From the NCBI GenBank assembly GCA_039545355.1, contig BCJJ01000029.1, positions 62,001 through 126,000 on the forward strand: a DNA stretch of 64,000 bases. The letters run 5' to 3'. Within the stretch, counting starts at the first letter, position 1. Each line of letters opens with the position of its first letter. Source of the stretch: Trichosporon coremiiforme (taxonomy: Eukaryota; Basidiomycota; Tremellomycetes; Trichosporonales; Trichosporonaceae). Positions 1 through 12,500 of the stretch are shown piece by piece. The position numbers were made by a program, and so were the translations under genes. A model generated the notes under the pieces. That model saw only the letters and a program-made list of their open reading frames with translations. It was not told the DNA's origin and made no database searches.

Positions 1-1362
1 CAAAGGCAGGTCACCGAAAGTCAGTCGGGGCTCGTCGACGTCAGAAGTCCATGCAATGGGGAGAGAGAAGGTATGCAGCGGGACTGCGATACGTCACCGG
101 CACATAGTCGGGTTTGGAGTCTCGAGTTTCCAGCGACTACATATGCTCAGTACACATCCGCATTCACGTAGAGTGCGAGGGGGTCGCGTCGTCGGCGCTC
201 GGGCCCACCGAACAGATGGAAGCAGTGAACATACACCGTCTACGTACCCCCGCTCAGCTCGGCTCCGCGATACTCACAGGCGAGCGCCTCACCGACGAGG
301 GGTCCAGCCGTGCGCCATACGTACCTCCCCCGCTCCGAAATAAGCTGTCCGTCTCGTCAAGTTCTCGCCATATCCGTAGCAAGAAGCAGCAGCGCGTACT
401 TGAACAAGGTGTGAGCCAGGCGCAGGTAGGTTGCAGGCACGGACGCGGCCATCGCGACATATCACCGTTCCAGCGTCGATACTCTGCGCCTATTCTGCTT
501 GTCCGGCCGCTTGCAGCAGCGTCGTACTCTGGAGCGCGCCTTGCTGACGCCGTGTGGTGCGTACTGCCCCCAGTGACTGGAGGAAGGCCGTGCACGTGCC
601 GGACACGCCGGACGCTCGCGCGACTAAGCTCAGCCTCCTCCGGGAGTCGCACGTCTCAATCCTTCCCCAATGAAAGGGCAATGAGGCACGCGCCTGCTTG
701 CTTTTCCTTGCCTCTCGTCACCTAACGTACTTGCCGTTTGCTCCGCACGAATGACGTGAACGAGCGAGAGTGGAGAATAGTGGTCAAGGGTAGCTAATGC
801 TAGCGTCTCGGCAGTGTTCGGTGGAGGATGCCGGGATGACCTTCACTGGTGACCCGAGAGTATGCACTACCCTTCTGTGGAGTACGCAGTGTCGAAATGC
901 GCCACGAATAGTGGCCGCACCTCTCACCTGACACCGTGAAGCGCTTAGTGCATCATCGAGACGCGAAACAGCAGCTCTGACGGAGTGGGATGGAACGCTT
1001 TGGGAAGGAGGATCTCACCGCCATATGCAAGGCGGCGTGCGCTTGAAGCATGGGCGGACATGAGAGCTATAGCGGTGCTCGCTAATGGTTCTGAGCGGGC
1101 TGGCGTTAGCAATGGTCAGTCTGGGCTGTTGTGTTGAGGACGTGAGTAGATTGAAGGTTGTGCGCGTCTGTGGATACTAGGTGTCGTGTTGGGAAGGCAG
1201 TGACGATCCCAACGATCGGCAATGGCGCTGTGATACTCGACTAGAATGTGCAACGAGGAAAGTTGGATGGGATCTACATGCTATGCATCGTTTTACTAAT
1301 AGAAATGCTGTTATACACTCAGAAAGGACTGCCTTCTGTGCTCACCGTCTCTCGATCTCTCT
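1..1362. other. Left-edge intergenic DNA, no gene supported
   Basis: Open frames exist here on both strands, but they overlap one another, are rich in Arg/Ser/Pro and resemble no family I know. None shows a splice-joined continuation. The stretch nearest 1362 is presumably the 3' UTR and terminator of SPT6, whose stop codon lies at its edge. I saw no RNA gene, mobile element or strong repeat. Confidence 0.5.
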
Positions 1363-4300
1363 CTAGTATCCGCCGTTGCGACCCATCATGCCGCCACCAC
1401 CCCCACGACCGTAGTCTCCACCGTAGCCTGGCGGAGGGTAGCCACCCTGCGGCGGGTAGCCTTGGGGCGGCGGGGGCATGCGACCGCCACCGCCACCGTG
1501 CATGGGCGTGCGGCCGCCGTACATCGGCGTCGCAGCGCCACGCATGGGCATGCCGGGCGTGCGACCACCGGGCGTCCTGCCGCCGTGCATCGGGGTTCGC
1601 GCCGCCATGCGGACACCTGGCGTGCGTCCACCCAGACCCTGCTCGTCGAGACGGGCAGAGTACTGCGCCTTGAAGGCGTTGCAGAGCTCGGTGACACCCG
1701 GAACCTCAGCGTTGTTGAGCTGGTACGCTCCTGGAAGCACCTTGACGTGCCAAGTCTGGATCTGGCCACCGTCCTTGGTCGACTTGTTCAGGAACGACAG
1801 CTTCAGATAACCGGGGTGGTCCGAGTCGATGCAGAAGCCGTATGTCGAACGGCCAGGGTGCGCCTGCACGTAGTTCTTGAGGAAGGACTCGAGCTCGCCC
1901 TCGTTCTTGAACTTCTCGTGCATCTGGACCTCGTCAAACTTGCGCACGATCGCCTTGACGTGGTTGATGATCAGATCGTCAAGGTCCGAGTAAGAGTACT
2001 TGTTCGCAATACGCAGAATGCGACCCAGGGCAAACTCGTTCGGCTTGTCGATCTCCTGGACGTCGATGTGCTGGTACACGTCTTCGTCGACCTTCCACGT
2101 GACAGCGAGGTGGTCGGCGCCCTTCGAGCTGGGTCGCACAACGACGTCACCACGCTGCAGCGGGGCAAGGAACTGCTCCGCCTGACCAGAGTTCATGACG
2201 TGCCAGTTGGGGTGGTTGACCACACGCTTCACGCTTCCGGCTTGACGACGACGCTTCGCTGCGGCGGCCTCCTCGGCCATCGCCATCCTGCCTTCGTCGT
2301 TGAACTCGTCCTGACGGAAGGGGGCGATGAACGGAACCGACTGGCTCATGTCAGACGCACGGGTCGACAAGCGCACCTCGAAGCGAACAGGGTCGACGTC
2401 AATGATGACGGCCTTGATCGCCTGGCGGGGCTTGAAGACGTCGTCGCACGAGTTGACATCGTCGTTGTCAGAGACATACTCGCGCTCCAGGACGGCCTCG
2501 ATGCCGCTCTCCAGAGTGCAGAACACCCTCGAAGACAGAGCCTTACGGACGGTCGCAGTAACCTGCAGACCTCTGTTGATGGTCCTGCTCGACTCGCCTG
2601 TCAGCATGGTGAGAACCTGCCAGTCGTCCGGGATGTAGAACGGAGGTCGACGGTCCGCATGCCAGTGGACAAGCTCCGACACGATCTCGCCCAGGGCATG
2701 GCGCTTGTTGCCCTCACCCTGACGCTGAAGGTTAAAGGCGAAGTCGTCGATGTTGAGGTCTCGAAGCTTCTTGCCCCTGTCCTCATCGTTCATCAACGTG
2801 ACAACCACGGCGGACTTGTGCTGGTCCGCGACATCCTCCGCATCCAGGTCCAGGGCGTCCTGACACATCTTCTGGGCAAACTCGTAGTCTTCAGGGTGGA
2901 TACGGGTCATGTCGAGAGGCTCAGGCTGGTCTGTCGTATCGCCAGCCTCCAGCTGGCTGAAGTCCTTTAAATCCCCGCTAATGTACAGGAAACCTGCAAC
3001 GTTCTCGAACACAGTAGGGCCCAGGGTATTGGTCTCTGGCAGCGCCATACGGTTCATGACGTGCCCTCCAGACTGGCCGATAGCGTTGGAGAGCTGGTTG
3101 GCCTTACGAGGTCCAAGACCCGCGATGTAAGGCAGCATGTAGCGCTGGTATGGGCTGTTGGCTGTGATGTTCAGCTCCAGTCCGCAGATGGCCACGGCAT
3201 TGACCAGTCCACGCTCCAGGGCAAGCAGCAGCTTCTCTTTCGGAACGAGCTTCTGATGCAAGTCGACGAACGTGAGAGCAGTCAACTGCTTGCCAACTCG
3301 GGCGTACGCGTTGAGGGGGTTTTGCGTGTAGCGGGCGAGAGCAAGCGCATAGCGACCGTTAACCGGCAACTCGGGGTGTTCCTGTGCGGCTTCGGTCGAG
3401 TTCATGTACAGGCGCGCGGTCTCATCGTTCACCATGATGAGGGGCGTCATGCGGTTGCTCAGCGAATCGTTGAAGCGGCTGAGCTCCATCTGGTAGTCCT
3501 CATGCGAAGGGAACTCCTCAGGCTGAGGAGGCTGCAGGCCGCTCTGCTCGATCGCGATTTCCCGGAGCGCCGATTGCGCGTCGTTGCGAAGTCGTGCCGT
3601 TTCCACGGAGAGACCGGCGACGGCGATGACATCTGGTCGCTGCCTCTCAACAACATCCATGAACGTTCGCCTGGGGTCGGTGTCGCGGAGATTGTCGAAC
3701 TTGTAGGAAGCTCGAATGTTGCCATCGTCGCCGAGAAGAACACCGATGACGGCGTCCTTCTTGGTTCCTTGTCCGATAGTGATCGCAAGAACGTTGGGAA
3801 CCTCTCCCGACCTCATACGGTTCGAAGCGAAGGGGCGAACGTTGCAACGGTCTTCGAGGGTCAAACGAGCCTGGTCACAAACCCACGTCTCCGCATCGGT
3901 GCGAAGCTGCTCCTTGATCCAACGGCAGGCGGCGGGAAGGTAGTGCTTGCGGAAGGCGGTGTCGATGACCTGACCGCGCTCGGCATTCCAGGACACGGCA
4001 AGCTCGCTGTAATCCTTCGACTGCGCACAGCGGGATAAAGCAGAGATGAACTCCTTGGTGGATTCCTCAGGGGCGGAGATGGAGATGTTAATCAGACCCT
4101 CCTCCTCGGCCTTGAGAAGGTGCAGGAACTGGGCGGAGTCCTTAAAGTTCGGGATGGGCTTGTCGGTCAAGAACTTGAAGGGGTAGTAGGCGTGGTAAGC
4201 GTCGATAGACGCCATACCGCGTTCGGTCGGAGTCACAGTCACTGTGCCTAAAGCCTCGACGAAATCGCGGGCTTGCTGGCGAATTGTCGGATCGTGGGCG

Positions 4301-5934
4301 AAGTCATTGATGAGAATGTCCTTAGCCGCCTTCAGCGCATCCTCGGGGTTGTAGAAGGGGGTGCCCTCTCCCGAGAACTCGTCAGCAAGAGCCAGAGGCA
4401 TCTTCTCCGGGTCGGAAAGGGATGCCGGATCGCCGTCGGTTTCGTTGAAGACCAGCGCAACAGTAGGCACGGAAATTCCGAACGCCTCAGCAAGCTTCAG
4501 AACCGGTCCCTCGCGGATCTTTCCGCCCGACTGGCGTTCAGGAAGGCGCTTGGTGCCCTCCTCCGCAGCGGCCTCCTCCTTGATCGCTCGAAGCTCCGAC
4601 GCATAGGTGTAGGCGAGCCATTCAGCACCCTCCGCAGCAGTCTCGATGTTACGGAGACACACGGAGCCCAGGAGCGTTTTCTCCAGATACTCGTCCTCGA
4701 GGTCGGGCTTCCTCTCCTTGATCTTGCGCCACTGGTCCTTCAACGACTGGACACGCTCCCAAATCGCGCGGTACTTCTGACCCAGGTTGTAAAGCTCCCA
4801 GAGCTCATCACCATCCAGGAACTGAACAGAGGACTGACCCTGAGCTTCGAGGACACCAAAGCTGTCGCGCTTGTAATGCCACAGGTATGGGACCTCGAGG
4901 TGCTGGACGAACATCATGTTAAGAGCTTCAGAGACAGCCTTCTGGTAGTCGTCCAGAAGGTCGGGGCGGCGTCGGGCCGGTTGGGGATACGGGTCCTCGG
5001 GAGACGGCATCGGCCATTGCGCATCGAGGCCGCAAAATATGTAACGCGTACGAGGGGAGATCTTGTCGTGAGCCCATCGGGCGGCAAGATCGGGCGGAGG
5101 GAAGATGGAGTCAGGTGCAATGATCGGGTTGTCGGACAAGGTGGAGTTGATGACCTGGTGTCGTTCGGGGCGATCCATGTGCGCGATAGCTCGATCCTCG
5201 TCTTGCAGTCGACGCGCCTTGATTTCAGCCGGGTCGAAAACGTCCTCGAGTCGGAGATCCTTCTTCGGCTCGTCTTCGTCCTCCTCCATGCCCTCCTCGC
5301 CTTCCAGAGCCCAGTCGTAATCATGTCCGTCGCCGAAGACATCATAAATCTCGTCCCAGGACTCTTGATTGACACCGGCGAGTTCGGGGCGAGCGCGCGC
5401 CTGCTCGCGGCGGATGCGCTTCTCCTCGCGTCGACGCGCGCGGCGCTCCTCCTCAGTCTCATTCCTGTTCTGCTCCTCTTCCTCGTCCTCCTCAATGAAA
5501 TCGCCCATGTCGGACTCATCGTCGGAACGGCGTCGCTCGTCCTCGTCGTCGAACATGTCCTGGAGTCGGGGGATGTTGTCGTCGGACTCGCTGCCGCGAT
5601 GGCGTAAACGCTTCAGCGGGCGACCGCCGCCGAGGTTCTCGTTGAGAAGCTCCAGATCATCTTCCGAGATCTCCTCCTCCTCGCGCTGTCGACGCTCGCG
5701 CTCTCTTCTTTTCCTCTTCTTGCGGCGCTCCTTGCGCTTTCGCCGACGTTCCTCTTCATCGTCCTCGGAGTCGTCCTCGTCGTCCTCATCGACAATAAAG
5801 CCCTCGGCGATGCGGCGAGCCTCTTCGGGGTCGTCCTCGTCAGACTCGTCGGAGGAGTCACGCTCGGGGTCACCCTCGCCGTAGGGGCGGATGTTGTCGC
5901 CCTCGCCCTCGGATGACGCTTCGTGGTCGGACAT
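1363..5934 (-). CDS. SPT6: Transcription elongation factor / histone chaperone Spt6
   Basis: Single uninterrupted frame of 1523 aa, about the usual Spt6 length. Spt6 travels with elongating RNA polymerase II and restores nucleosomes behind it. Domains in order: a very acidic Asp/Glu/Ser N-terminus (about residues 1-240) with a basic KRK-rich patch; the Tex-like helical core; a YqgF/RNase H-like region; a helix-hairpin-helix segment ([10 protein letters not shown]); an S1 RNA-binding fold; and the SH2 region ([16 protein letters not shown] onward) that binds the Pol II linker. The last ~70 residues are Gly/Arg/Pro-rich with repeated R-T-P / T-P-M units. It is odd for a 4.6-kb gene here to lack introns when neighbours have up to eight. 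It shares a 364-bp divergent promoter with NUP85. The call rests on clear family resemblance over the whole length. Confidence 0.95.
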   Translation of the reverse strand: MSDHEASSEGEGDNIRPYGEGDPERDSSDESDEDDPEEARRIAEGFIVDEDDEDDSEDDEEERRRKRKERRKKRKRRERERRQREEEEISEDDLELLNENLGGGRPLKRLRHRGSESDDNIPRLQDMFDDEDERRRSDDESDMGDFIEEDEEEEQNRNETEEERRARRREEKRIRREQARARPELAGVNQESWDEIYDVFGDGHDYDWALEGEEGMEEDEDEPKKDLRLEDVFDPAEIKARRLQDEDRAIAHMDRPERHQVINSTLSDNPIIAPDSIFPPPDLAARWAHDKISPRTRYIFCGLDAQWPMPSPEDPYPQPARRRPDLLDDYQKAVSEALNMMFVQHLEVPYLWHYKRDSFGVLEAQGQSSVQFLDGDELWELYNLGQKYRAIWERVQSLKDQWRKIKERKPDLEDEYLEKTLLGSVCLRNIETAAEGAEWLAYTYASELRAIKEEAAAEEGTKRLPERQSGGKIREGPVLKLAEAFGISVPTVALVFNETDGDPASLSDPEKMPLALADEFSGEGTPFYNPEDALKAAKDILINDFAHDPTIRQQARDFVEALGTVTVTPTERGMASIDAYHAYYPFKFLTDKPIPNFKDSAQFLHLLKAEEEGLINISISAPEESTKEFISALSRCAQSKDYSELAVSWNAERGQVIDTAFRKHYLPAACRWIKEQLRTDAETWVCDQARLTLEDRCNVRPFASNRMRSGEVPNVLAITIGQGTKKDAVIGVLLGDDGNIRASYKFDNLRDTDPRRTFMDVVERQRPDVIAVAGLSVETARLRNDAQSALREIAIEQSGLQPPQPEEFPSHEDYQMELSRFNDSLSNRMTPLIMVNDETARLYMNSTEAAQEHPELPVNGRYALALARYTQNPLNAYARVGKQLTALTFVDLHQKLVPKEKLLLALERGLVNAVAICGLELNITANSPYQRYMLPYIAGLGPRKANQLSNAIGQSGGHVMNRMALPETNTLGPTVFENVAGFLYISGDLKDFSQLEAGDTTDQPEPLDMTRIHPEDYEFAQKMCQDALDLDAEDVADQHKSAVVVTLMNDEDRGKKLRDLNIDDFAFNLQRQGEGNKRHALGEIVSELVHWHADRRPPFYIPDDWQVLTMLTGESSRTINRGLQVTATVRKALSSRVFCTLESGIEAVLEREYVSDNDDVNSCDDVFKPRQAIKAVIIDVDPVRFEVRLSTRASDMSQSVPFIAPFRQDEFNDEGRMAMAEEAAAAKRRRQAGSVKRVVNHPNWHVMNSGQAEQFLAPLQRGDVVVRPSSKGADHLAVTWKVDEDVYQHIDVQEIDKPNEFALGRILRIANKYSYSDLDDLIINHVKAIVRKFDEVQMHEKFKNEGELESFLKNYVQAHPGRSTYGFCIDSDHPGYLKLSFLNKSTKDGGQIQTWHVKVLPGAYQLNNAEVPGVTELCNAFKAQYSARLDEQGLGGRTPGVRMAARTPMHGGRTPGGRTPGMPMRGAATPMYGGRTPMHGGGGGRMPPPPQGYPPQGGYPPPGYGGDYGRGGGGGMMGRNGGY

Positions 5935-6298
5935 GGTTGATGAGGCGGTCGAGCTCGCTCAAGCCACGGAATCGGTTTCTGCGGGCCGATTTTTGCAGGC
6001 CTGGATGCGCGCGGTCGGGTAATTCTAGTCGACCTGGTCGCAGGCGGGATGGTTGAGCAAGTGACTTGGAGAAGAGAAGGTGTCCCAAGGCTGGAGCACT
6101 GCAGGCCGATGTTGTAGCAAGCGATCGAGGTGAGTGGCGGCCACAATACAGGTGGTCGGCAATACGGCAATATGGTCCCGTGGCGCGCTGCCGGGCGTCA
6201 TTGTTGCTATTGATTTCTGAGATCGACCATGATGCAACCGCCGTGCACAACAACACCACCCGTCTCCAGCGCCGGCCGAAGCAGCTGCAGAGACCACC
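5935..6298. promoter_or_regulatory. Divergent promoter between SPT6 and NUP85
   Basis: 364 bp between the two start codons, so both 5' UTRs and promoters must lie here. No clear TATA box or recognisable factor site was found. The sequence shortly before the NUP85 ATG is CA-rich and pyrimidine-biased, as is common for fungal 5' leaders. Confidence 0.6.
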
Positions 6299-8888
6299 AT
6301 GTTCAGCTCCAATCCGTCGGGTTCGGCCTTCTCGACCCAGCCGGCGTTCAGCTTCGGCAACCCCTCCGCCCCGAAGAACCCTACCCCGCTGTTCAACTCC
6401 TTCAGCGCCAACTCCATGCCATCTGCTACCACAGCATCGACTTCCGACATGGCCGTCGACGCTGGCGACGATGAGGATGATGCTATCGAGATCAACCTTG
6501 ACCCTGCGGCATTCACTCGCAAGGACAAGGCAAAGTGGAAGGCTAGTGGACGAACACTGGCCGCGAACCCCAGTCCCGTTGGAGGAGAGGTCGTCGCCTG
6601 GGTCAGCAAGCAGGTGCGTTGAGGTCGTTTCTGCCGCCAGCTCACTCCAGACGCCCGATGAGAAGTTGAACAACACGCAATTGTCAACATCGGACCGTGT
6701 TGCTTACATTGCCGACATCAACAAGTTCCCGGACGCTATCCAAAATCTGTTTGCGGAGACGTTTACGTTGTTTGCGTCACTCCAACGCATCATTGCGGCA
6801 GACTATCGACTTCCTGGACTCACCTCCGACCGCCCAACAACAGTGGATGAAGCCTTCACCCTCGCCCCTCTGAGCGCCCAGGGCATCATCCACATGCGTC
6901 GGCTAGTCGAGATGTACCTCGAGGAGCTCGTCAAGCTGCGTGATGCTGACATCGACGTGAGTGTTGTCTGTCCAAGACAAATGGCTGATCCTCAGGACGA
7001 GACGAAGATCAAGTACGAGGCTGTCTATCACATCTTCAACCTTGCCGAGATCCTGTACTTGCCCCAGGATGGAAGGGGAGAGGGTGTCGTCGGCGAGGAG
7101 TTGCTCGATTGGGTGAATGCTGTCGACACTTTCCACGTCAACACGCAAGGCAATGAGGTCATGCAGCTGAAGGAGCCGTGGGAGCACCCTCTTTTCTGGC
7201 CCCTCGTCATCAGATGCTTGCTCCGAGGACTGTTCATTCCGGCGTCGACGTTCCTGCGCACTCTCACCAACCACCCTCACCCTCCGATAGCCAAGCTTGG
7301 CCAAGTACTCGCTACCAACATCGCCAACATTCCTAGGTCTTCGAACGTTGAGGCCTACCCGCTTGACCACCAGTTCCTTGCTGCTCACAAGCGGTGGATT
7401 GGACAATTCCGTGCGGAGTTTGAGACGGCGATTGGCGGTCGGAGCAGAGGACGTTGGCTGGACGACGGCAGCAGCAAGGGCGAGTATTCGTCCATGGAGG
7501 ATGAGCTTCGCCGCGTTGTGGAACTTGTCCAAGGAAACCAGGAGCGGCTACTCGAGGAGGCGGGTGACTGGCGAGAGGCCGTCGGCGCGTGGGGCGTCTT
7601 GGTTGACGTCAATCTGCGGCGAGACGACCTTGCGCAGCTCATGACGCGCATCCTGGACGTCATTCCTGCCGATTCTACCGTCTTGGAGGACTCGATCCAG
7701 TCCAGCATCTGCTCCAACGACCCCGTCCGCGCCCTGGAAGGCTGCCAAGAACTTGACGTGTGGCTCGCTGCCCACCTGGCTGACGTCTTTGACAAGCTGC
7801 AAATTCTACCTGACGACGAGGTCAATTTCGATTCATCTCTGCGCGACCACTTCCTTCTTGAGTATGCCGACATGCTCATGGATACCCCTGGCCAAGAGGA
7901 TCTCTGGCGCGCCATCGCCGAGTACTTCCACGCTGCTGGTGATGAAGGTCACCGCCGCTTGCGCGATTACATTGTGCGTGTTGGCGTGAAACTTGGCACC
8001 GGCAAGCCAGCGGGCAAGGTCGCAAACGGCTATATGGACGTCGAAGTCGAGTCTGTGGATGACGAGGAGGAGGAAGGCGAGACGGCTTCCAAGCTGCGTG
8101 AGCTGCGGGAAACCTGCGAGGGTTTCAATCTGGAGGCCGAGTGGCGCACCATTTGTGCCATCACGTCTCAGCGGTTAATACACCGAGGCGACTACGGAAT
8201 CGCCGCGTCGCTTTACCTCATGGCCGAGGACGGCTTCGGCCTTGCCAGGATCGCCGAGAAGCTCCTGGACATCTATGTTGCTTCCGGCCCGGAGGAGTTT
8301 TTGCGCCTGGTCGACACCCTGCCGCCCAAGATTCTGAGCGACGCCCCAGTGACTCTCACCGAGCTTGCCGCGAGCAACTATACTCTGGACGGCATCGACT
8401 CGCCCGAAACGACCATGGTCATGCACGCTGCTCGCCTCGCTTTCCTGGCCAAGTTCCGTGACTACCTGCTCTACCTGGGTCAGGGCGCGCGGGACCGTGC
8501 GGCCGCGTTGCTGGTGGAGATCCTGATGATGCCGATCACGCCGGTCGAGTTCTGGGGCGTGCTCCTGGCGGAGAGCGTTGACCTTCTGGAGGATGAGGAG
8601 ATCCTGTTTGGCTCATACGAGACCTTTGAGCTCATGCGTGTGCTCGAAGAGGTGCTGGCGAACTCGACGTTTGCGCCTGCGACGTACCTCGGTCAGCTGT
8701 GGCGTTTCCTTGAACGCAAGGAGGGTGGGGTCAACGGCACCGGTGGTGCCAACGGCCACACGAAGAACGCTAAGGACGAGGAACGGGAAGGAATTCAGGC
8801 TGCGCTCCGCAAGCTGGAGGTTGTCCGCCTTGCGCTCGCTCGCAACCTGTCGCGAGCATTGGTGGTGGGAGATGACGAGGCGCTCTAG
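6299..8888 (+). CDS. NUP85: Nucleoporin Nup85 (Y-complex subunit)
   Basis: Three exons, 6299-6613, 6651-6956 and 6996-8888, give 837 aa. The first intron (37 nt) removes a frame break. The second (39 nt, GTGAGT...CTGAT...CAG) is a multiple of three with no stop, so it is invisible to ORF calling. Nup85 is an alpha-helical scaffold protein of the Nup84/Nup107 Y-complex in the nuclear pore ring, where it contacts Seh1. The N-terminus is short, Ser/Asn/Phe-rich and loosely FG-like. The body is all-helical, with the family-like segment near the middle that reads DLWRAIAEYF followed by a Gly-h-x-x-L helix. The ATG at 6299 sits in a good context (CACCATG). Identification comes from remembered family motifs, so moderately high rather than certain. 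Confidence 0.8.
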
Positions 8889-9575
8889 ACGGCTGTAGCT
8901 GTACACTGTACTTTAATGTAGACGTGCATGCATGAACGGCACTGCAAGAAGCTGTAGACATATGGCGGGTCAAGGGAGGGCGAGGGCTCACCTCATTTAA
9001 AGTTCACACGGGGGAGAGGTGGATCGTGGAAAATGCTCCCGCGAGTCACCCGAGCTGGCGGTGCCGGTGGCTTCGACGCTTACCCCAGCCGCCCAGCCTG
9101 GCTCTGGGTGGGTAGGTCCAAGCATAAGCCGTGCGTGAGCATCCATGTTCTGTTCCTCCCGTTCGACCTTTGCTTCTGCACAACCTCCCCTCCTTCGACT
9201 TCCCGTCATCGTTCGTGCACCCCTCGCAGCTTCTGTGTCGCCTGCGAGGGGTCTTAGCGCTGGGCGCTGAGTTTCAAGTCGTTAATCTTCCCACACCGTC
9301 TCCCATCTCGCTTTCCTCAAGTAAACAATATATTTCCCAGCGTCAATCTCATCTCGCCCTCTCGACCCCCAGCTGGTTAACCATGGTCGAGTGAACTCCT
9401 TCGCCCACACTTCCATCCCCATCAGCCACGTCTCCACCATCGGCTCACGATCTTTCTCCACCAGCGACTCTAGTGTTCGTGCACCGCGACAGCCGTCCAG
9501 CAGCCACCTCCCTGCCTCGGCGCCTTCAATCTCTGGGTTCTCCAGTCTTCTCGCGTCGCCGGCAACCCCATCACC
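8889..9575. other. NUP85-SOG2 intergenic region
   Basis: 687 bp holding the NUP85 3' UTR and the SOG2 promoter and leader. From about 9170 onward the plus strand becomes rich in C and T (CTCGCTTTCCTC, CTCGACCCCC), a typical fungal leader. Short ORFs on both strands look like chance. Confidence 0.5.
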
Positions 9576-12500
9576 ATGACTCGACCTCTACCTTCCTTCC
9601 CCACACCCAACCCCACTGGCGGGGCGGCCATGACCACCTCGTCATCGTCGCACTCGCTTGCACCCCTCGCGTCAGCCACGGACATACCGACCGTCCGTCT
9701 CCGTTCGAACTCGGTCACGACCGAGGCGACCAAGGCATCGGCGGCGGCCGTTGCGGCCGAGAGAATGCATGGTACATCGCAACTCCATCAGAATGACCAA
9801 AGTCAAACAGTTTCAACACCACCGGCGCCAAGACCGCCGCGAAGCGTTTATCGATCACCTCCGGATAATAGCCTGTCGCCGCACTCGAACGGTCACCCGC
9901 CGGAGCAGCAGTCTTCCTCGAATGCCATGAAGCGCCTGATTCAGGTGGCTCTCGACCACTCGAAAGACGAGGGAGAGACGCTGGACCTTAGTCGCCAGCG
10001 GCTGGACAAAATCACGGACGACGCCGTCGAAATGTTTCACTCCAAGGTTGGCAAGGACAAGAAGGGTGTCTGGCGTCTGGCGCTCTCGTACAACCAGCTG
10101 AGGGACGGCACCATCTCGCCGCACTTCTCCTCACTCAACCGGTTACGGTACCTGAACCTGAAGAGCAACCTTCTGACCTTCATTCCCCCCTGTGTGAGTG
10201 TTCTTCTGGTGGCTTCGCTGACGTCGCAGATTGCCGAGCTTCCTGCTCTCGAGATTCTCGACCTCTCCAAAAATCAGCTGACCACACTCCCCGAGTCTCC
10301 CGGCCGACTAGCTGCGCTCAAGGTGCTATCATTATCGGACAACCACATCGTAACGCTCCCGACGTATCTAATCGCGTTCGACAAGCTCAAGGTGTTCAAG
10401 GTCGATCAAAATCCGATCCAATGGCCGCCCCGCGAAGTTCTTGGCCCGCTCGCGGAGACCGACCCGAAAGGGCGGCACGACCCGAACATCAAGGATAAAC
10501 CGAAACGCGACGAGGATCTGCGGCCATGGATCCAGAACATGAAGCGCTGGCTCCAGGAGCAGATTGGCGACACGAGCCGATTCTCGGAACGCGAACGTGA
10601 GCGTGCACGGGTAGAGGACGACACGTACCTCGCGTCGGAGTGAGTCAGACGGGTTGATGGGTGGAAACGGGTTCTGACGCGCTGCAGAGAGGAACTGAAT
10701 GTAACAGCCGCCGAGCCGGAGCACGACGAATCGTTCGAGTCGTGCACGTCACAAGCAATCGCTAAGGCGGACGGCTCGGAGGCGCGCGAGCTACGAGAGC
10801 GCGGGGCGTCACCGTTCTCTCCGGCCAAGCCGATACCATGGGGGCAGCGGGTCCGTGCCGCCACTGTGTCTGACGACTCTCTGATCAACTCCACCAATAC
10901 GACAACTGCGAATGCCTCCACTCTCTCACTACCCTCGCATGCTTTTGCCCACGACCGCTCGGTGTCGTCCTCCTCGACCCCGCCCGTTTCGGCTTCGACC
11001 TCGTCATCATCGTCTGGATTACCCGTTGTGCCGAAACCGCAATTTGTTCAGCCGTCGCCGAGTGGACACGCCCGAGGCGCCAGCTACACCGCGACCCAAC
11101 GCATGAGCGGAACACTGCAAGCTAAAAAGTCTCTCCCTGATCTCCGGCAAAGCCACGCGAAGATCATTGAGGAGAGACGCGGCGAGGCGAAGGACGAAGT
11201 GCGGCCGTTAGGAATGGGCATCAATCGAATAACGTCACTCAAGGACTCGCTGGCTCCAGAGCGAAGAGGACTGCAGAAAATGAGCTCCATTGAGGCTCTC
11301 CGTCCGCGGCACGAAGCGCTTGTCAAGATGGACGTCCGTCGCGAGAGCCAGGACGGTCCGACGATAGACGAGTCGCGTAACTCGTACTTCCGCCGAGTCA
11401 GCATGCTCCCGCCCTCGACCATCTCCAAGGCCGTCTCGCCCTCGCTGCTCATGTTCATCGACGCGATTCGTGGCCTGCTCTTCGCTCTGACGCAGCTTCA
11501 CGGAGCGTTGCGGCAGTACCTGAACTTTGCGGTGAGCGATAGGGTCGCAGGTGTGTTCTCCCGTGTGCTCGAGCCGGCAGGGATGTACCTCGCGACGCTG
11601 ATCAACGCGCTCGATCGCTTCGACTCGACCTCGCGCCGGTCTGCGCCATCAACCTCGGCCGTCCGCGGCGTCATCGACGCTGCCAAGGAGAGCGTCGCCG
11701 TGTTCGGCAAGATCGTCGCCGTCGTGCGGCTACAGACACCGGCGTTCCGCGACGCGGACGTACGTTACACCCGCCAGCTGCTACTCAGCATCTACGGTGG
11801 TATGGCTGAGGTCGCCATGTCGTGGAAGAGCATGGTTCCTCTCCTGGCTGATGTTCGGTCCTTGCTCCTGCCGGAAAGCTTGCGAGCTCCGCCGATGAGC
11901 AAAGCCTCGAGCATGACGGGTCGGACACCCGTGTCGCCAATTCTAGAGCGGAGCGAGCCGAAGCCCCGGGAGCAGGTGCCGTTTCCGACGCACATCCACT
12001 CCCAGTCCCAGTCGCAGCCACAGACGCACTCGCGCACGCCCTCGCTCGGGCAGGGTCAGTCACCCGAACGGGTCGTGCGGCGGGATCTCACGGCATCCAC
12101 GACGACGTCCCCTCGATCTCGCGGCAACAGGCGGCACGCGGGGTCGTTCTCGACGCAAGACGTGGAGCGGGGTATGATGATGGGCTCGCCCTTGGGTTTC
12201 ACGCGCACTGAGTGGCCAGACCCGACTATCCACGAGGACCTCGAGGGTGTCGACACTGGTCCGTCACCGCCACCGTTTCCGCTCGCGGCGCAGCCCGAGC
12301 AGCCGGCGGAGGGCACGCCGTCATTCGCAGGTCGGCAGCACCTGCCCTTGCTCCCGAGCCAGCCGCGCTCTCGCCACGGGCAGTCCAGTAGTGCCGGCTC
12401 CTCGTACCTGAGTGCGCCGGGAGGGCAGCGCAACCTATCCGTCGACGTGCGGCCACCGACGCCGGCTTCTGCAACGCTGTTCGACGACGATTTGCTCGAC

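Noticed and set aside
1462..2970. 502-codon plus-strand frame, and 3061-4038 and 4273-5607 plus-strand frames
   Set aside because: They are antisense to SPT6, whose protein is unmistakable. GC-rich third positions on the sense strand keep the opposite strand open.
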